42,336 nucleotides of DNA from an uncultured Eubacteriales bacterium (GTDB taxonomy: Bacteria; Bacillota; Clostridia; Peptostreptococcales; Anaerovoracaceae), in contig CADBJW010000023.1 in the NCBI GenBank assembly GCA_902795135.1, forward strand, positions 1 to 42,336, read 5' to 3'. The notes below the pieces were generated by a model, which was not told the origin of the DNA, ran no database searches, and worked only from the letters and a program-made list of their open reading frames with translations. Positions 1-8,609 of this stretch are shown here, piece after piece. Each line of letters starts with the position of its first letter. Position 1 is the stretch's first letter. The position numbers and the translations under genes are program-made.

Positions 1-103
1 GCATAAAGGAAGTATATATTAGATTTTCGATTAACCCAACTAAGTTGGGAGAAAGGAAGATCCAATCCCTCTAGAAGAGGATAATTGGATTATACGTGAT
101 GAA
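1..103 (+). promoter_or_regulatory. Structured leader of the argH paralogue
   Basis: Two short hairpins are visible. One is CCCAAC-TAA-GTTGGG at 35-49. The other is CCTCT-AGA-AGAGG at 68-80, enclosed by a second stem TCCAAT (61-66)/ATTGGA (84-89). No clear Shine-Dalgarno sequence lies close to the ATG at 104. The stretch 40-63, read as codons, also faintly resembles the missing ArgH N-terminus (Trp, then Lys-Gly-Arg). It could therefore be a decayed 5' coding end rather than a designed leader. I do not match it to a known riboswitch class, and any promoter lies upstream of the window. Confidence 0.3.
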
Positions 104-1441
104 ATGAAACAGACTGCGAAAGAGTTTATGTCGTCGATCAGCGTCGACAATATGCTCTATAATGAAGAAGTCGTTGCAAGCAAAGCCCACGCTCGCATGC
201 TGAAACAGAACAAACTGATTTCAGGGGAAGAGTGCGATCAGCTAGTAGAAGGGCTGGAGCAGGTTCAGGCAGACATCGAAGCAGGCAAGGTTGCGTTCAG
301 CGTTGAATATGAGGATATTCATGGATGCATCGAACAGCTTTTGTATGAAAAAATCGGACCAGTTGCCAAAAAGTTGAATTGGGCAAGAAGCGTCAATGAC
401 CAGGTTGTTACGGATACCAGATTGTTCCTGCGGGATGAAAACGAATCCATTATGGAATCCCTGAAGGAACTGATGGATACCTTGGAACAGTTAGCCAAGG
501 AACACGTGAACACGATTATGCCGGGCTATTCCCACCTGCAGAGAGCCCAGCCGATCACACTGGCTTATCACATGCTGGCCTATTATCAGATGTTCAAGCG
601 CGATTTGAGAAGGTTTGAAAACTGCATGGAAGGCATCAACGTGATGCCGCCGGATTGTGGAGCGCTGGCTGGGACAATCTTTGAAACGGACCGAAAGAAG
701 ATGGCCAAAGAGCTTGGATTCGATGGAATTCTCTCAAATGCCATGGACAGCGTTGCAGACCGTGACTTCGGGATGGAATTCATCAATGACTGTTCTATCA
801 CGATGATGCATCTTTCAAGGTTCTGTGAAGATTTGATTCTGTGGAGCAGCGTTGAATTCGGATTCATCGAGATCGATGACGAATACACGACGGGAAGCAG
901 AGTCCTGCCACAGAAGAAAAACCTGGACGTTGCGGAACTGATTCGTGGAAAGACCGGCCGGGTTTATGGCGATATGATCAATCTGCTGACCGTGTTCAAG
1001 GGACTTCCAATGTCCTACAACCGGGATATGCAGGAAGATAAGTATGCGCTTCTGGACGCGGCCCAGACCGTAGAAGTATGTGTTGCGCTCTTCGTTGAAA
1101 TGATTAAGTCGATGAAAATCAACCGTGGCGAAATGCAGCGTGCTGCGAAATACGGTTATATGAACGCTACGGAGCTGGCTGAATATCTCATGGAAAAAGA
1201 TGTCGAACCAGAAAAGATCAGTGAGATCATCAGCAAGGTCGTACTCTATGCGATCAACCACGGCAAACCAATTGAGGAACTGTGGCTGGATGACCTGAAA
1301 CAATTCACCCAGGTCTTCGACAGCGATGTTTACGACAAGGTCGCCATTCGAAACGTTATTGAAGCGAAGAAATCCACCGGATCCACATCCTTCAAAAACG
1401 TTCAGAAACAGATCGCCGAAATCGCAAAGGCAAAGAAATAA
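104..1441 (+). CDS. Divergent argininosuccinate lyase paralogue
   Basis: This 445-residue protein belongs to the aspartase/fumarase superfamily and is clearly related to the ArgH at 7089. Long blocks are shared, such as [13 protein letters not shown] and MMHLSRFCE. The usual first residues of ArgH (KLWxGRF) are absent. The general acid/base histidine region is kept (SHLQRAQP), and so is the first serine of the mobile loop. However, the ArgH signature [12 protein letters not shown] reads GSRVLPQKKNLD, and ARSRNDQ reads ARSVNDQ, so an arginine that normally contacts substrate is a valine. The reading frame is intact. It may have changed substrate, be a non-catalytic partner, or be decaying. It lies upstream of carB-argG-argH but is separated by 1 kb of repeats. 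The start at 104 lacks a good ribosome binding site, so the true 5' end is uncertain. Confidence 0.8.
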   Translation: MKQTAKEFMSSISVDNMLYNEEVVASKAHARMLKQNKLISGEECDQLVEGLEQVQADIEAGKVAFSVEYEDIHGCIEQLLYEKIGPVAKKLNWARSVNDQVVTDTRLFLRDENESIMESLKELMDTLEQLAKEHVNTIMPGYSHLQRAQPITLAYHMLAYYQMFKRDLRRFENCMEGINVMPPDCGALAGTIFETDRKKMAKELGFDGILSNAMDSVADRDFGMEFINDCSITMMHLSRFCEDLILWSSVEFGFIEIDDEYTTGSRVLPQKKNLDVAELIRGKTGRVYGDMINLLTVFKGLPMSYNRDMQEDKYALLDAAQTVEVCVALFVEMIKSMKINRGEMQRAAKYGYMNATELAEYLMEKDVEPEKISEIISKVVLYAINHGKPIEELWLDDLKQFTQVFDSDVYDKVAIRNVIEAKKSTGSTSFKNVQKQIAEIAKAKK

Positions 1442-1450
1442 ATCCGAAAA

Positions 1451-1490
1451 TGTGTCAAAGGGAACGAATTCCTTTTGGCACACTTTTTAT
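1451..1490 (+). terminator. Terminator after argH paralogue
   Basis: A stem of GTGTCAAAGGGAA with TTCCTTTTGGCACAC is followed by TTTTTAT. It forms the left terminus of repeat copy A and probably ends the argH-paralogue transcript. Confidence 0.6.
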
Positions 1491-1759
1491 GTTTGGTTGT
1501 ATCGCCAGGCGGCCGGCAGGACAGCACCCGCGCGTTGTCCTCGCCGCTGGCGATCACCACGGCTCACTCACAGAGAATCGAACGCCACCGAAACTCGGGA
1601 CTTCATCCCTCAGACAGTCGGTGGCGTTTTGCTATTCTCTGGGCTCGTTTCGCCGGTGATCGCGGCAGCGCCTGCGGATTCGCGCGGGCGCTGTCCCCGC
1701 CGGCCGCCTGGCAACAACCCATACACAACAATCGGTAAAGAACCGTCCCCTTTGACACA
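1451..1759. repeat. Palindromic ~305-bp repeat, copy A
   Basis: The element begins with TGTGTCAAAGGGAACG, 9 bp after the argH-paralogue stop, and ends with AACCGTCCCCTTTGACACA, so its ends are inverted repeats. Inside are perfect 14-bp arms at 1504-1517 and 1699-1712 (GCCAGGCGGCCGGC and its complement). There are further internal stems and a central stem of about 11 bp (AACGCCACCGA/TCGGTGGCGTT, about 1580-1630). The whole unit can fold as one long hairpin. The left end, TGTGTCAAAGG with its complement and a T-run at 1451-1490, also looks like an intrinsic terminator for the upstream gene. Open frames across it are by-products of GC-rich palindromes. Related copies lie at 2099, 13977, 31149 and 41798. 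Confidence 0.85.
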
Positions 1760-2098
1760 ACTAATTACAATGACCAAGGTTAATGCGCTACGCGGCAATA
1801 GGGTTTGCTTGACTTGCGCGATTTACATCATAACTTGTGAAATCATATCCGGAGCGGAAGTTTATAGGAACGATATAGTGATAGATTAAGATGGCCCAGT
1901 TTTTTCGAATAATTCAATATTCTGAGCCGAGCGGCCCAGAATCAAACAAAACAGAAAAAAACTGTGCCAAGTCCTAGCCATCAATCAGAGCTGCCCAAAC
2001 CATGGTTCCTATTCATTCAGCCAAGCAATTCAATACAAGCTCGTTTTTGGATCCTATATCATCCGATTTGTACGATAATTTGTGCGATAAAGTGAGGC
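1760..2098. other. Gene-free spacer between two repeats
   Basis: About 340 bp lie between repeat copies A and B. I see no credible gene: the frame opening at 2002 has no ribosome binding site and runs into repeat B. The only clear structure is the nested inverted repeat at 1892-1969. The base composition is more AT-rich than the flanking repeats. Confidence 0.5.
1892..1969. repeat. Nested inverted repeat, 78 bp
   Basis: The outer arms TGGCCCAGTTTTTTC (1892-1906) and GAAAAAAACTGTGCCA (1954-1969) pair with one mismatch and one bulge. An inner hairpin, ATTCTGAGCC (1919-1928) with GGCCCAGAAT (1933-1942), sits between them with a GAGC loop. It is not related in sequence to the 305-bp repeat. It could be a separate small palindromic element or a bidirectional terminator. 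Confidence 0.55.
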
Positions 2099-2405
2099 AT
2101 GTCAATGAGGATGGTTCTTTTTACTTTTGGGTGTATGAATGTTCGGCAAAGGGCTGGAGGGACCGTGCCAGTACGAATCCCGCAGGAGCTGTAACGATCA
2201 CCGGCGAAATGAACGAAGAAAATAGCCAAACGCCACCGACTGTTTGAGGGCGAAGTCCCGAGTTTCGGTGGCGTTCTATGCTCCGTGAATGAGCCGTTGT
2301 GATCGCCAGCGACGAGGACAACGTGCGGGCACGGTCCTGCCATGCCCTTGCCGAAGCAACCAAACACAAAAATCTGACAAAAAGAACCATCTCAATTGAT
2401 ACATT
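2099..2405. repeat. Palindromic ~305-bp repeat, copy B (inverted)
   Basis: This is the same family as copy A but in the opposite orientation. The core GATCACCGGCGAA...CGCCACCGACTGTTTGAGGG (about 2195-2250) matches the reverse complement of copy A. The ends are degenerate inverted repeats: ATGTCAATGAGGATGGTTC on the left and AAAAGAACCATCTCAATTGA on the right. Its right end lies 14 bp upstream of the carB -35 box. It is the only copy here that does not touch a stop codon. Confidence 0.8.
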
Positions 2406-2419
2406 TTCACATAAAGTGC

Positions 2420-2448
2420 TTGCATAAATATGTGCGTCTATGTATAAT
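2420..2448 (+). promoter_or_regulatory. carB promoter
   Basis: TTGCAT (2420-2425), a 17-bp spacer and a perfect TATAAT (2443-2448) form a near-consensus sigma-A promoter. Transcription should start near 2455. The overlapping TGCATAAATATGTGC has weak dyad symmetry and lies where an ArgR-type operator could sit, but the match is too poor to call. Confidence 0.8.
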
Positions 2449-2466
2449 CATAAATAACAACCGAAA

Positions 2467-2493
2467 CAGGCAACCAGCGTTGCTTGTTTTTTT
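2467..2493 (+). terminator. Intrinsic terminator in the carB leader
   Basis: CAGGCAAC (2467-2474), loop CAGC and GTTGCTTG (2479-2486) form an 8-bp stem with one G-U pair, followed directly by seven T residues (2487-2493). It lies about 12 nt downstream of the predicted transcription start and 32 nt before the carB ATG, so carB transcripts must read through it. This is the layout of an attenuator, though the transcribed stretch before the hairpin is too short for a classical anti-terminator. Confidence 0.7.
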
Positions 2494-2524
2494 GAGAAAA
2501 CGATGATAGGGGAGGATGGCATCA

Positions 2525-5500
2525 ATGCCCAAGAAAGACAACTTAAAAAAGATACTGATTATAGGGTCCGGGCCGATCGTAATCGGTCAGGCAGCGGAAT
2601 TTGATTATGCTGGGACCCAGGCCTGTAAAGCGATTCGGGAAGAGGGAATCGAGACGATTCTGATCAACAGCAATCCGGCAACGATCATGACGGATAAGCA
2701 TGTGGCAGACAAGGTTTACATGGAGCCTTTGACCGAAGAAACGGTGGAACAGGTGATCATAAAAGAAAGACCGAACGGTATGCTGGCCGGATTCGGAGGG
2801 CAGACCGGCCTGAACCTAGCCATGGAAATGGAGCACAAAGGCATTCTCTCCAAATACAACGTTGAGCTTTTGGGCGTCAACCGGCAGAGCATCAAAAAAG
2901 CAGAAGACCGAGAAGCTTTTAAGTCCCTCATGGAGGAAATTGAGGAACCGGTTCCTGCCAGTGTGATTGCGACCACCATTCAGGAATGCCACGACTTCAT
3001 TGAGCAGGAGGGACTTCCGGTCATCATTCGTCCTGCCTACACACTCGGTGGAACGGGTGGCGGCATCGCCGAAACCATGGAGGAGCTGGACGAGCTCTGC
3101 TACAAAGGCATGGAGAGCAGCGCCATCGGACAGATTTTGCTCGAAAAATCCGTGGCAGGCTGGAAGGAAATCGAATACGAAGTCATGCGGGACGGAGCAG
3201 ACAACTGCATCATTATCTGTGACATGGAAAACGTGGATCCCGTCGGCGTGCACACCGGGGACAGCATCGTCGTTGCGCCGACCCAGACCATCACAAAAGA
3301 AGAAAATGAGATGCTCAAAAAAGCATCCATTAAAATCATAAAAAGCCTTGGCATCGAAGGCGGGTGCAACATCCAGTTTGCCCTGGATCCGGACAGCGGG
3401 AAATACATCGTCATCGAAGTCAACCCGCGGGTCAGCCGCTCGTCCGCGCTGGCCTCAAAAGCGGCCGGGTATCCCATTGCCAGAATCGCTGCCAAGATCG
3501 CCCTGGGTTACAATCTGGACGAGATCCGCAACAGCGTATCAGGCGGAACGGCATTTTTCGAGCCGAAGCTGGACTACATCGTGGTCAAATTCCCAAGATG
3601 GCCATTCGATAAATTCCGGACCGCGTCGAGAAAACTGGGAACACAGATGAAGGCGACCGGGGAAGTCATGTCCCTTTGCAAAAGCTTCGAAAGCGCTTTG
3701 CTAAAGGCCCTGACATCGGTGGAAATCAAATGCGACGGCCTGCACACGCCAACCGTATCGGTACTGGGGGATGTGGAACTGCTCGCCAAGCTCAAAAACT
3801 GCGACGACGAACGGATCTTTTGTATCGCGGAAGCGCTGCGCAGAGAGCTCATGACCATTGAAGAACTGTATGAAGCGACTAAGATCACACCGTGGTTTTT
3901 GGAGAAAATCAAGTACTTGATCGATCTGGAGAAACAACTTAAAGACGGGCCGCTGACCAAAGAACTGCTCATGGAAGTGGAAGCCAAAGGCTTTACGGAT
4001 AACGACATCATAGAGCTTTCCGGGGTGCCTCGGGAGGTCATTCAGGACATCCGTATCTACAACGATATCTATCCGGTATATAAGAAAGTCGACACCAGTG
4101 GCGGCAAGTCAGCCGTTTCAACGCCGTACTACTACTCCTGTTACGACAAGGGAGACGAAAACGAAATCACCGATAGAGATAAGATCCTGGTCATCGGATC
4201 GGGTCCGATCCGGATCGGACAGGGCATCGAGTTTGACTATTGCTGCGTACAGGGCGTCAACGCCATTCGTGAGATGGGATACGATGCCATCATCGCAAAC
4301 AACAATCCGGAAACGGTCAGCACGGACTCGGATATTTCGGATAAGCTGTACTTTGAAGCGCTGCACATCGATGACGTGATGAACATCATTAAGCGGGAGC
4401 GTCCGGTTGGCGTAATCGTGCAGTTTGGAGGACAGACCTCCCTGAATCTGGCGGAGAAACTGTCGAGCCGTATGATCAACCTGCTGGGCACCTCGTACAA
4501 AAGCATCGATCTGGCGGAAGATAGGGAAAAATTCCATGCCCTTTTGAAAGAGCTGCACATTACCACACCAAAAGGCTTTGCTGTAACGGAAGAAGAGGAG
4601 GCCTTCCGCGCCGTAAAGAATCTAGGGTATCCGGTTGTCGTCCGGCCGTCTTACGTCATTGGCGGACGTGCCATGCAGGTGGTATATAGCGACGAAGAAC
4701 TGCTCAGTTATCTGCGGGAAGCCGTATCCCTGTCCAAGGAGCATCCGGTCCTGATCGACCAGTATGTCTCCGGCAAAGAAATCGAAGTGGACGCCATATC
4801 CGATGGAGAAGACGTACTGATTCCGGGAATCATGGAACACGTCGAGCGGGCAGGAGTCCACTCAGGCGACAGCATTTCCGTCTATCCGAATTATTCTCTT
4901 CCGAAGGAAGTGGAAGACACCCTGGCCGTTTATACGAGAAAAATCGCAAAAGCATTGAACGTAGTCGGATTGGTCAATATTCAGTATGCTTATGACGGCA
5001 AAACGATCTACGTCATCGAGGTGAATCCACGGGCATCCAGAACCGTACCGATCCTGAGCAAAGTCACCGGCGTGCCAATGGTCAAACTGGCTGTTGCGGC
5101 TATGATGGGCAAAAGCTTAAAGGATTGCGGTTTCGGAACGGGGCTTTATAAAAAGAGCAGCAAGTATTCGGTCAAAGTTCCCGTGTTCTCCAGCGCAAAG
5201 CTCACCGACATGGACATCGCTTTAGGACCGGAGATGAAATCCACCGGAGAAGTTCTGGGAATCGACGAAGATCTGGACAAGGCACTTTACAAAGGCTTTG
5301 TGGCCGCCGGAACCAACATCCCGACAGAAGGCAATATCTTCGCAACCCTGCGCCGGTCGGAACTGACCCCTGAAACAGCGGAAATCCTGAAACGCTATAT
5401 TGAAGCGGGATTCAAACTGTACGTTTCCGACGATAACGTGGACTTTGTAAAAGAACATGGCATTCCGGCAGAGGAAATGGATTATTCGACAGCCATTCGC

Positions 5501-5731
5501 TGGATCGGGAATCACGACCAGAAGAGCGACTGTAAAATCTCTCTGGTTATGAACGTGCCGGAGATGGCAAACAGTAAAGAAAACGACAGCTTCCCAGTTC
5601 GGAGAAAATCCGTGGAGAGGGGAATACCGACCATGACCTGTATGGATACAGCAAAGGCATTCCTCAAGGTCATCAAGCTGAAACAACAGGGCGTGAAGCT
5701 TTCTTACCATGAACTGGGCGATGAGGCATAA
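2525..5731 (+). CDS. carB: Carbamoyl-phosphate synthase large subunit
   Basis: CarB (1068 residues, normal length) makes carbamoyl phosphate from bicarbonate, two ATP and ammonia supplied by the CarA glutaminase. It feeds arginine and pyrimidine synthesis. The sequence shows the two homologous halves, each opening with an IGSGPIxIGQ nucleotide-binding segment and carrying an ATP-grasp domain. A C-terminal allosteric (MGS-like) domain lies from about residue 930. I place the start at the ATG at 2525, because GGGGAGG ends at 2515, giving 9 nt spacing. The ATG at 2516 directly touches that motif. No carA is adjacent: upstream are repeats, downstream argG. The arginine genes next door suggest an arginine-directed role. 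Confidence 0.97.
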   Translation: MPKKDNLKKILIIGSGPIVIGQAAEFDYAGTQACKAIREEGIETILINSNPATIMTDKHVADKVYMEPLTEETVEQVIIKERPNGMLAGFGGQTGLNLAMEMEHKGILSKYNVELLGVNRQSIKKAEDREAFKSLMEEIEEPVPASVIATTIQECHDFIEQEGLPVIIRPAYTLGGTGGGIAETMEELDELCYKGMESSAIGQILLEKSVAGWKEIEYEVMRDGADNCIIICDMENVDPVGVHTGDSIVVAPTQTITKEENEMLKKASIKIIKSLGIEGGCNIQFALDPDSGKYIVIEVNPRVSRSSALASKAAGYPIARIAAKIALGYNLDEIRNSVSGGTAFFEPKLDYIVVKFPRWPFDKFRTASRKLGTQMKATGEVMSLCKSFESALLKALTSVEIKCDGLHTPTVSVLGDVELLAKLKNCDDERIFCIAEALRRELMTIEELYEATKITPWFLEKIKYLIDLEKQLKDGPLTKELLMEVEAKGFTDNDIIELSGVPREVIQDIRIYNDIYPVYKKVDTSGGKSAVSTPYYYSCYDKGDENEITDRDKILVIGSGPIRIGQGIEFDYCCVQGVNAIREMGYDAIIANNNPETVSTDSDISDKLYFEALHIDDVMNIIKRERPVGVIVQFGGQTSLNLAEKLSSRMINLLGTSYKSIDLAEDREKFHALLKELHITTPKGFAVTEEEEAFRAVKNLGYPVVVRPSYVIGGRAMQVVYSDEELLSYLREAVSLSKEHPVLIDQYVSGKEIEVDAISDGEDVLIPGIMEHVERAGVHSGDSISVYPNYSLPKEVEDTLAVYTRKIAKALNVVGLVNIQYAYDGKTIYVIEVNPRASRTVPILSKVTGVPMVKLAVAAMMGKSLKDCGFGTGLYKKSSKYSVKVPVFSSAKLTDMDIALGPEMKSTGEVLGIDEDLDKALYKGFVAAGTNIPTEGNIFATLRRSELTPETAEILKRYIEAGFKLYVSDDNVDFVKEHGIPAEEMDYSTAIRWIGNHDQKSDCKISLVMNVPEMANSKENDSFPVRRKSVERGIPTMTCMDTAKAFLKVIKLKQQGVKLSYHELGDEA

Positions 5732-5782
5732 CTCGAGAAGTTCAAGCAAAAAGTCTGAATAATATGTCTATTTGAAAGAGTA

Positions 5783-5810
5783 TTGATTTATATTCATTAT
5801 CATGTATAAT
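5783..5810 (+). promoter_or_regulatory. argG promoter
   Basis: TTGATT (5783-5788), a 16-bp spacer and TATAAT (5805-5810) precede argG by about 57 bp. The -35/spacer region TTGATTTATATTCATTA resembles an ArgR box (TGAAT-N4-ATTCA), but its spacer is one base short and one half-site has a mismatch, so the operator is only possible. Confidence 0.7.
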
Positions 5811-5866
5811 CATACGCATAGAACGTGAACTATTGAATCACGACAACGTTATGGAGGAGGAGAAAA

Positions 5867-7138
5867 ATGGCTAAGGAAAAAGTTATACTTGCGTACTCAG
5901 GAGGACTGGACACGTCCGTCATCATGAAGTGGTTAAAGGAGAACTACGATTATGATGTAATCGCTGTTTGTTGTAATGCCGGTCAGAAAGAGGATTTTAA
6001 GGCAATCGAAGAAAAAGCAATCAAGACCGGTGCGATTAAAGCAATGACCATCGATCTGAGAGAGGAATTTATCACGGATTATATCTGGCCGACGTTGAAG
6101 GCTGGTGAATCTTATGAAAACTATCTGTTGGGAACATCCATGGCAAGACCGCTTATGGCGAAAAAACTGGTGGAGATCGCACAGAAGGAAGGCGCTTTCT
6201 ACATTGCACACGGATGTACCGGCAAGGGCAACGATCAGGTTCGTTTCGAAACTTCAATTCATGCTCTGGATCCGGCCATCAAGATCATTGCTCCTTGGAG
6301 AATGGCGGATTGGGAATTCAGTTCCAGAGAAGAACTGATCCAGTATTCCATCGATCATGATATTCCGATTTCACAGTCCACAGAGAAAATCTATTCCAGA
6401 GACGAAAACATCTGGCATATCAGCCATGAAGGCGGAGAACTGGAGAACCCATGGAACGAGCATTATGAGACCATTCACGTTCTGAGCGTTCCACCAGAAA
6501 AGGCACCGGATGAAGTGACTTATGTGGACATCGACTTTGAACAGGGAATTCCGGTTGCGCTGGATGGCGAAAAACTGGGACCGATCGAACTGCTCACCAA
6601 GCTCAATGAACTGGGCAGCAAGAATGGAATCGGAACCATCGATATTGTTGAGAACCGTCTTGTAGGTATGAAATCCAGAGGCGTTTATGAAACTCCGGGC
6701 GGAACCATTCTGTTTGCCGCTCATGCCGGACTGGAAGAGCTGATTCTTGACCGGGATACGGCCCACTACAAAAAAATCGTAGGCGAAAAATATGCGGAAA
6801 TCCTGTACAACGGCCTTTGGTTTACACCGCTCAGAGAAGCAATCTGCGCCTTTGTCGATGTGACTCAGAAGAATGTTACCGGAACCGTCAAGATGAAGCT
6901 GTACAAAGGCAATGCCATTGTAGCTGCCAAGAAGTCGCCATACTCACTCTACAATGAAGAGTTTGCGACATTCAGTAAGGACGAGGTTTACAACCAGTTC
7001 GATGCGGAAGGCTTCATCAACCTGTGGTCATTGCCGCTCAAGATCCGTGCAATTCAGAAAGAGACAGCCGAGGGAGGTGCGAAGTATCATGAAACTCTGG
7101 AAAGGAAGGTTCTCAAAGCAAGCGACTTCGTCGAGTGA
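5867..7138 (+). CDS. argG: Argininosuccinate synthase
   Basis: ArgG joins citrulline and aspartate with ATP to give argininosuccinate. The ATP-pyrophosphatase P-loop AYSGGLDTS lies at residues 9-17, and the conserved [14 protein letters not shown] block, which binds citrulline and aspartate, lies near residues 117-130. GGAGGAGG before the ATG sets the start. At 423 residues it is slightly longer than the usual 400-410. Its last 16 codons overlap the beginning of argH, whose ATG lies inside the argG frame. This tight overlap indicates co-transcription and probable translational coupling. Confidence 0.97.
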   Translation: MAKEKVILAYSGGLDTSVIMKWLKENYDYDVIAVCCNAGQKEDFKAIEEKAIKTGAIKAMTIDLREEFITDYIWPTLKAGESYENYLLGTSMARPLMAKKLVEIAQKEGAFYIAHGCTGKGNDQVRFETSIHALDPAIKIIAPWRMADWEFSSREELIQYSIDHDIPISQSTEKIYSRDENIWHISHEGGELENPWNEHYETIHVLSVPPEKAPDEVTYVDIDFEQGIPVALDGEKLGPIELLTKLNELGSKNGIGTIDIVENRLVGMKSRGVYETPGGTILFAAHAGLEELILDRDTAHYKKIVGEKYAEILYNGLWFTPLREAICAFVDVTQKNVTGTVKMKLYKGNAIVAAKKSPYSLYNEEFATFSKDEVYNQFDAEGFINLWSLPLKIRAIQKETAEGGAKYHETLERKVLKASDFVE

Positions 7139-8450
7139 TGAATTTAACGCTTCAATCGGTTTCGACCAGCGGCTGTATAAAGAAGACATTACCGGCAGCA
7201 TTGCCCATGCGAAGATGCTGGGCAAACAAGGCATCATAACAGCTGAGGAATCGAAGCTGATCATTCAGACATTGCAGGAGATTTTAGCGGATATCGAAGC
7301 GGGTAAGGTGGAATTTACCATTGAAAACGAAGATATCCACATGAACATAGAAACGATCCTGACAGAACGGATCGGGCAGACCGGCAAGAAGCTGCATACA
7401 GCAAGGAGCAGAAACGACCAAATCGCTTTGGACATCCGTATGTACCTGAAGAAGGAAACGGCGGAAGTCGACGGGCTTTTGGAAGCGCTCTTAAAGACGC
7501 TGGCAGATCTTGCAGAGCAGCATCAGAAAACCATTATGCCGGGCTACACCCACCTGCAGCGGGCCCAGCCTGTGACACTGGCCTACCATCTGCTGGCCTA
7601 TTACCAGATGTTTGCCAGAGACAAGGAACGGTTCGCAGACTGCCTGAAGAGGGTGGACCGGCTTCCACTGGGAAGCGGCGCTCTGGCAGGGACTACTTAC
7701 AACACAGACCGGCAGTTTTTGGCGGAGGAGCTGGGATTTGCCCAGGTTCTTCCAAACGGAATGGACGCAGTGGCCGACCGGGATTTCGCATTGGAATTCA
7801 TCAACTGCTGCAGCATAACCATGATGCACCTTTCCAGATTCTGTGAAGAGCTGATTCTCTGGAGCAGCGTGGAATTCGGCTTCATCGAAATGGACGATTC
7901 CTATTCCACGGGAAGCAGCATTATGCCTCAAAAGAAAAACCCGGATATGGCGGAACTGATTCGCGGCAAGTCCGGCAGAGTATTCGGCGACATGATGGCG
8001 CTTCTCACCATCTGCAAAGGCCTTCCGCTGGCCTATAACAAAGACCTGCAGGAAGACAAAGAGCCGGTGTTTGATGCAGTGGATACGGTCAAAGCATCTC
8101 TGGGAATATTCCGGGAAATGCTGGAGACGCTGACGGTCAATGAGCAGACCATGGCAAAAGCCGCCAAATACGGTTATATGAACGCGACGGATGCGGCGGA
8201 CTATTTGGTTTCCAAAGGCATTCCGTTCCGGGACTGCCATGAAATCATCGGCAAAATGGTGCTGTACAGCATCCAAAAGGGCGTTGCCCTGGATGATCTT
8301 ACCATGGAAGAGTTTCAGTCCTTTTCGGAGGCTTTTGAGGAAGACATCTACGATGCGATCTCAATCGAAAACTGCATAAAGGCCAAGAAATCCGAAGGAT
8401 CCACGTCCTTCGAAAGTGTCGGGAAACAATTGGCAGACATAAAAGCTTAG
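7089..8450 (+). CDS. argH: Argininosuccinate lyase
   Basis: ArgH cleaves argininosuccinate to arginine and fumarate. The 453-residue protein starts [11 protein letters not shown]. It carries all signature blocks: [16 protein letters not shown] with the catalytic His, and [12 protein letters not shown] with the catalytic Ser. The start is the ATG at 7089, preceded by GGGAGGTG with 8 nt spacing, so the gene overlaps argG by 50 nt. The frame is open further upstream, but only inside argG. It is presumably the functional lyase of the pathway, in contrast to the degenerate paralogue at 104. The fumarate it releases is the substrate of the dehydratase encoded next. Confidence 0.97.
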   Translation: MKLWKGRFSKQATSSSDEFNASIGFDQRLYKEDITGSIAHAKMLGKQGIITAEESKLIIQTLQEILADIEAGKVEFTIENEDIHMNIETILTERIGQTGKKLHTARSRNDQIALDIRMYLKKETAEVDGLLEALLKTLADLAEQHQKTIMPGYTHLQRAQPVTLAYHLLAYYQMFARDKERFADCLKRVDRLPLGSGALAGTTYNTDRQFLAEELGFAQVLPNGMDAVADRDFALEFINCCSITMMHLSRFCEELILWSSVEFGFIEMDDSYSTGSSIMPQKKNPDMAELIRGKSGRVFGDMMALLTICKGLPLAYNKDLQEDKEPVFDAVDTVKASLGIFREMLETLTVNEQTMAKAAKYGYMNATDAADYLVSKGIPFRDCHEIIGKMVLYSIQKGVALDDLTMEEFQSFSEAFEEDIYDAISIENCIKAKKSEGSTSFESVGKQLADIKA

Positions 8451-8478
8451 CCAGTGAGCTTACGTGCTCACTCTCCCC

Positions 8479-8519
8479 AAAAAGGGTCGCAAACCGAGAG
8501 GAGTTGCGGTCCTTTTTTT
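8479..8519 (+). terminator. Terminator after argGH
   Basis: AAAAAGGGTCGCAAAC pairs imperfectly with GTTGCGGTCCTTTTTTT, giving a hairpin followed by a run of seven T residues. A smaller hairpin, AGTGAGC/GCTCACT, precedes it directly after the argH stop. Together they close the arginine operon. Confidence 0.75.
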
Positions 8520-8530
8520 GCGGCTTCAGC

Positions 8531-8559
8531 TTGATTGTTGCGCGGTAATTGGATATAGT
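8531..8559 (+). promoter_or_regulatory. Promoter of the fumarase genes
   Basis: TTGATT (8531-8536), a 17-bp spacer and TATAGT (8554-8559) lie about 50 bp before the alpha-subunit ATG and just downstream of the argGH terminator. Confidence 0.65.
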
Positions 8560-8609
8560 AAGACTATCTGCAAAAGGCACAAGCCTAGATAAAAACAAAG
8601 GAAATCCAT

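Noticed and set aside
1326-1889. 187-codon open frame overlapping the 3' end of the argH paralogue and repeat copy A
   Set aside because: It runs across the palindromic repeat, has no ribosome binding site and no recognisable protein family. It overlaps a real gene out of frame.
2002-2390. Open frames on both strands over repeat copy B
   Set aside because: GC-rich palindromes lack stops by chance. The frames mirror each other across the hairpin and have no ribosome binding sites.
5783-5800. ArgR operator at the argG promoter
   Set aside because: The half-sites are one base too close and one is mismatched, so I did not list it as a feature.
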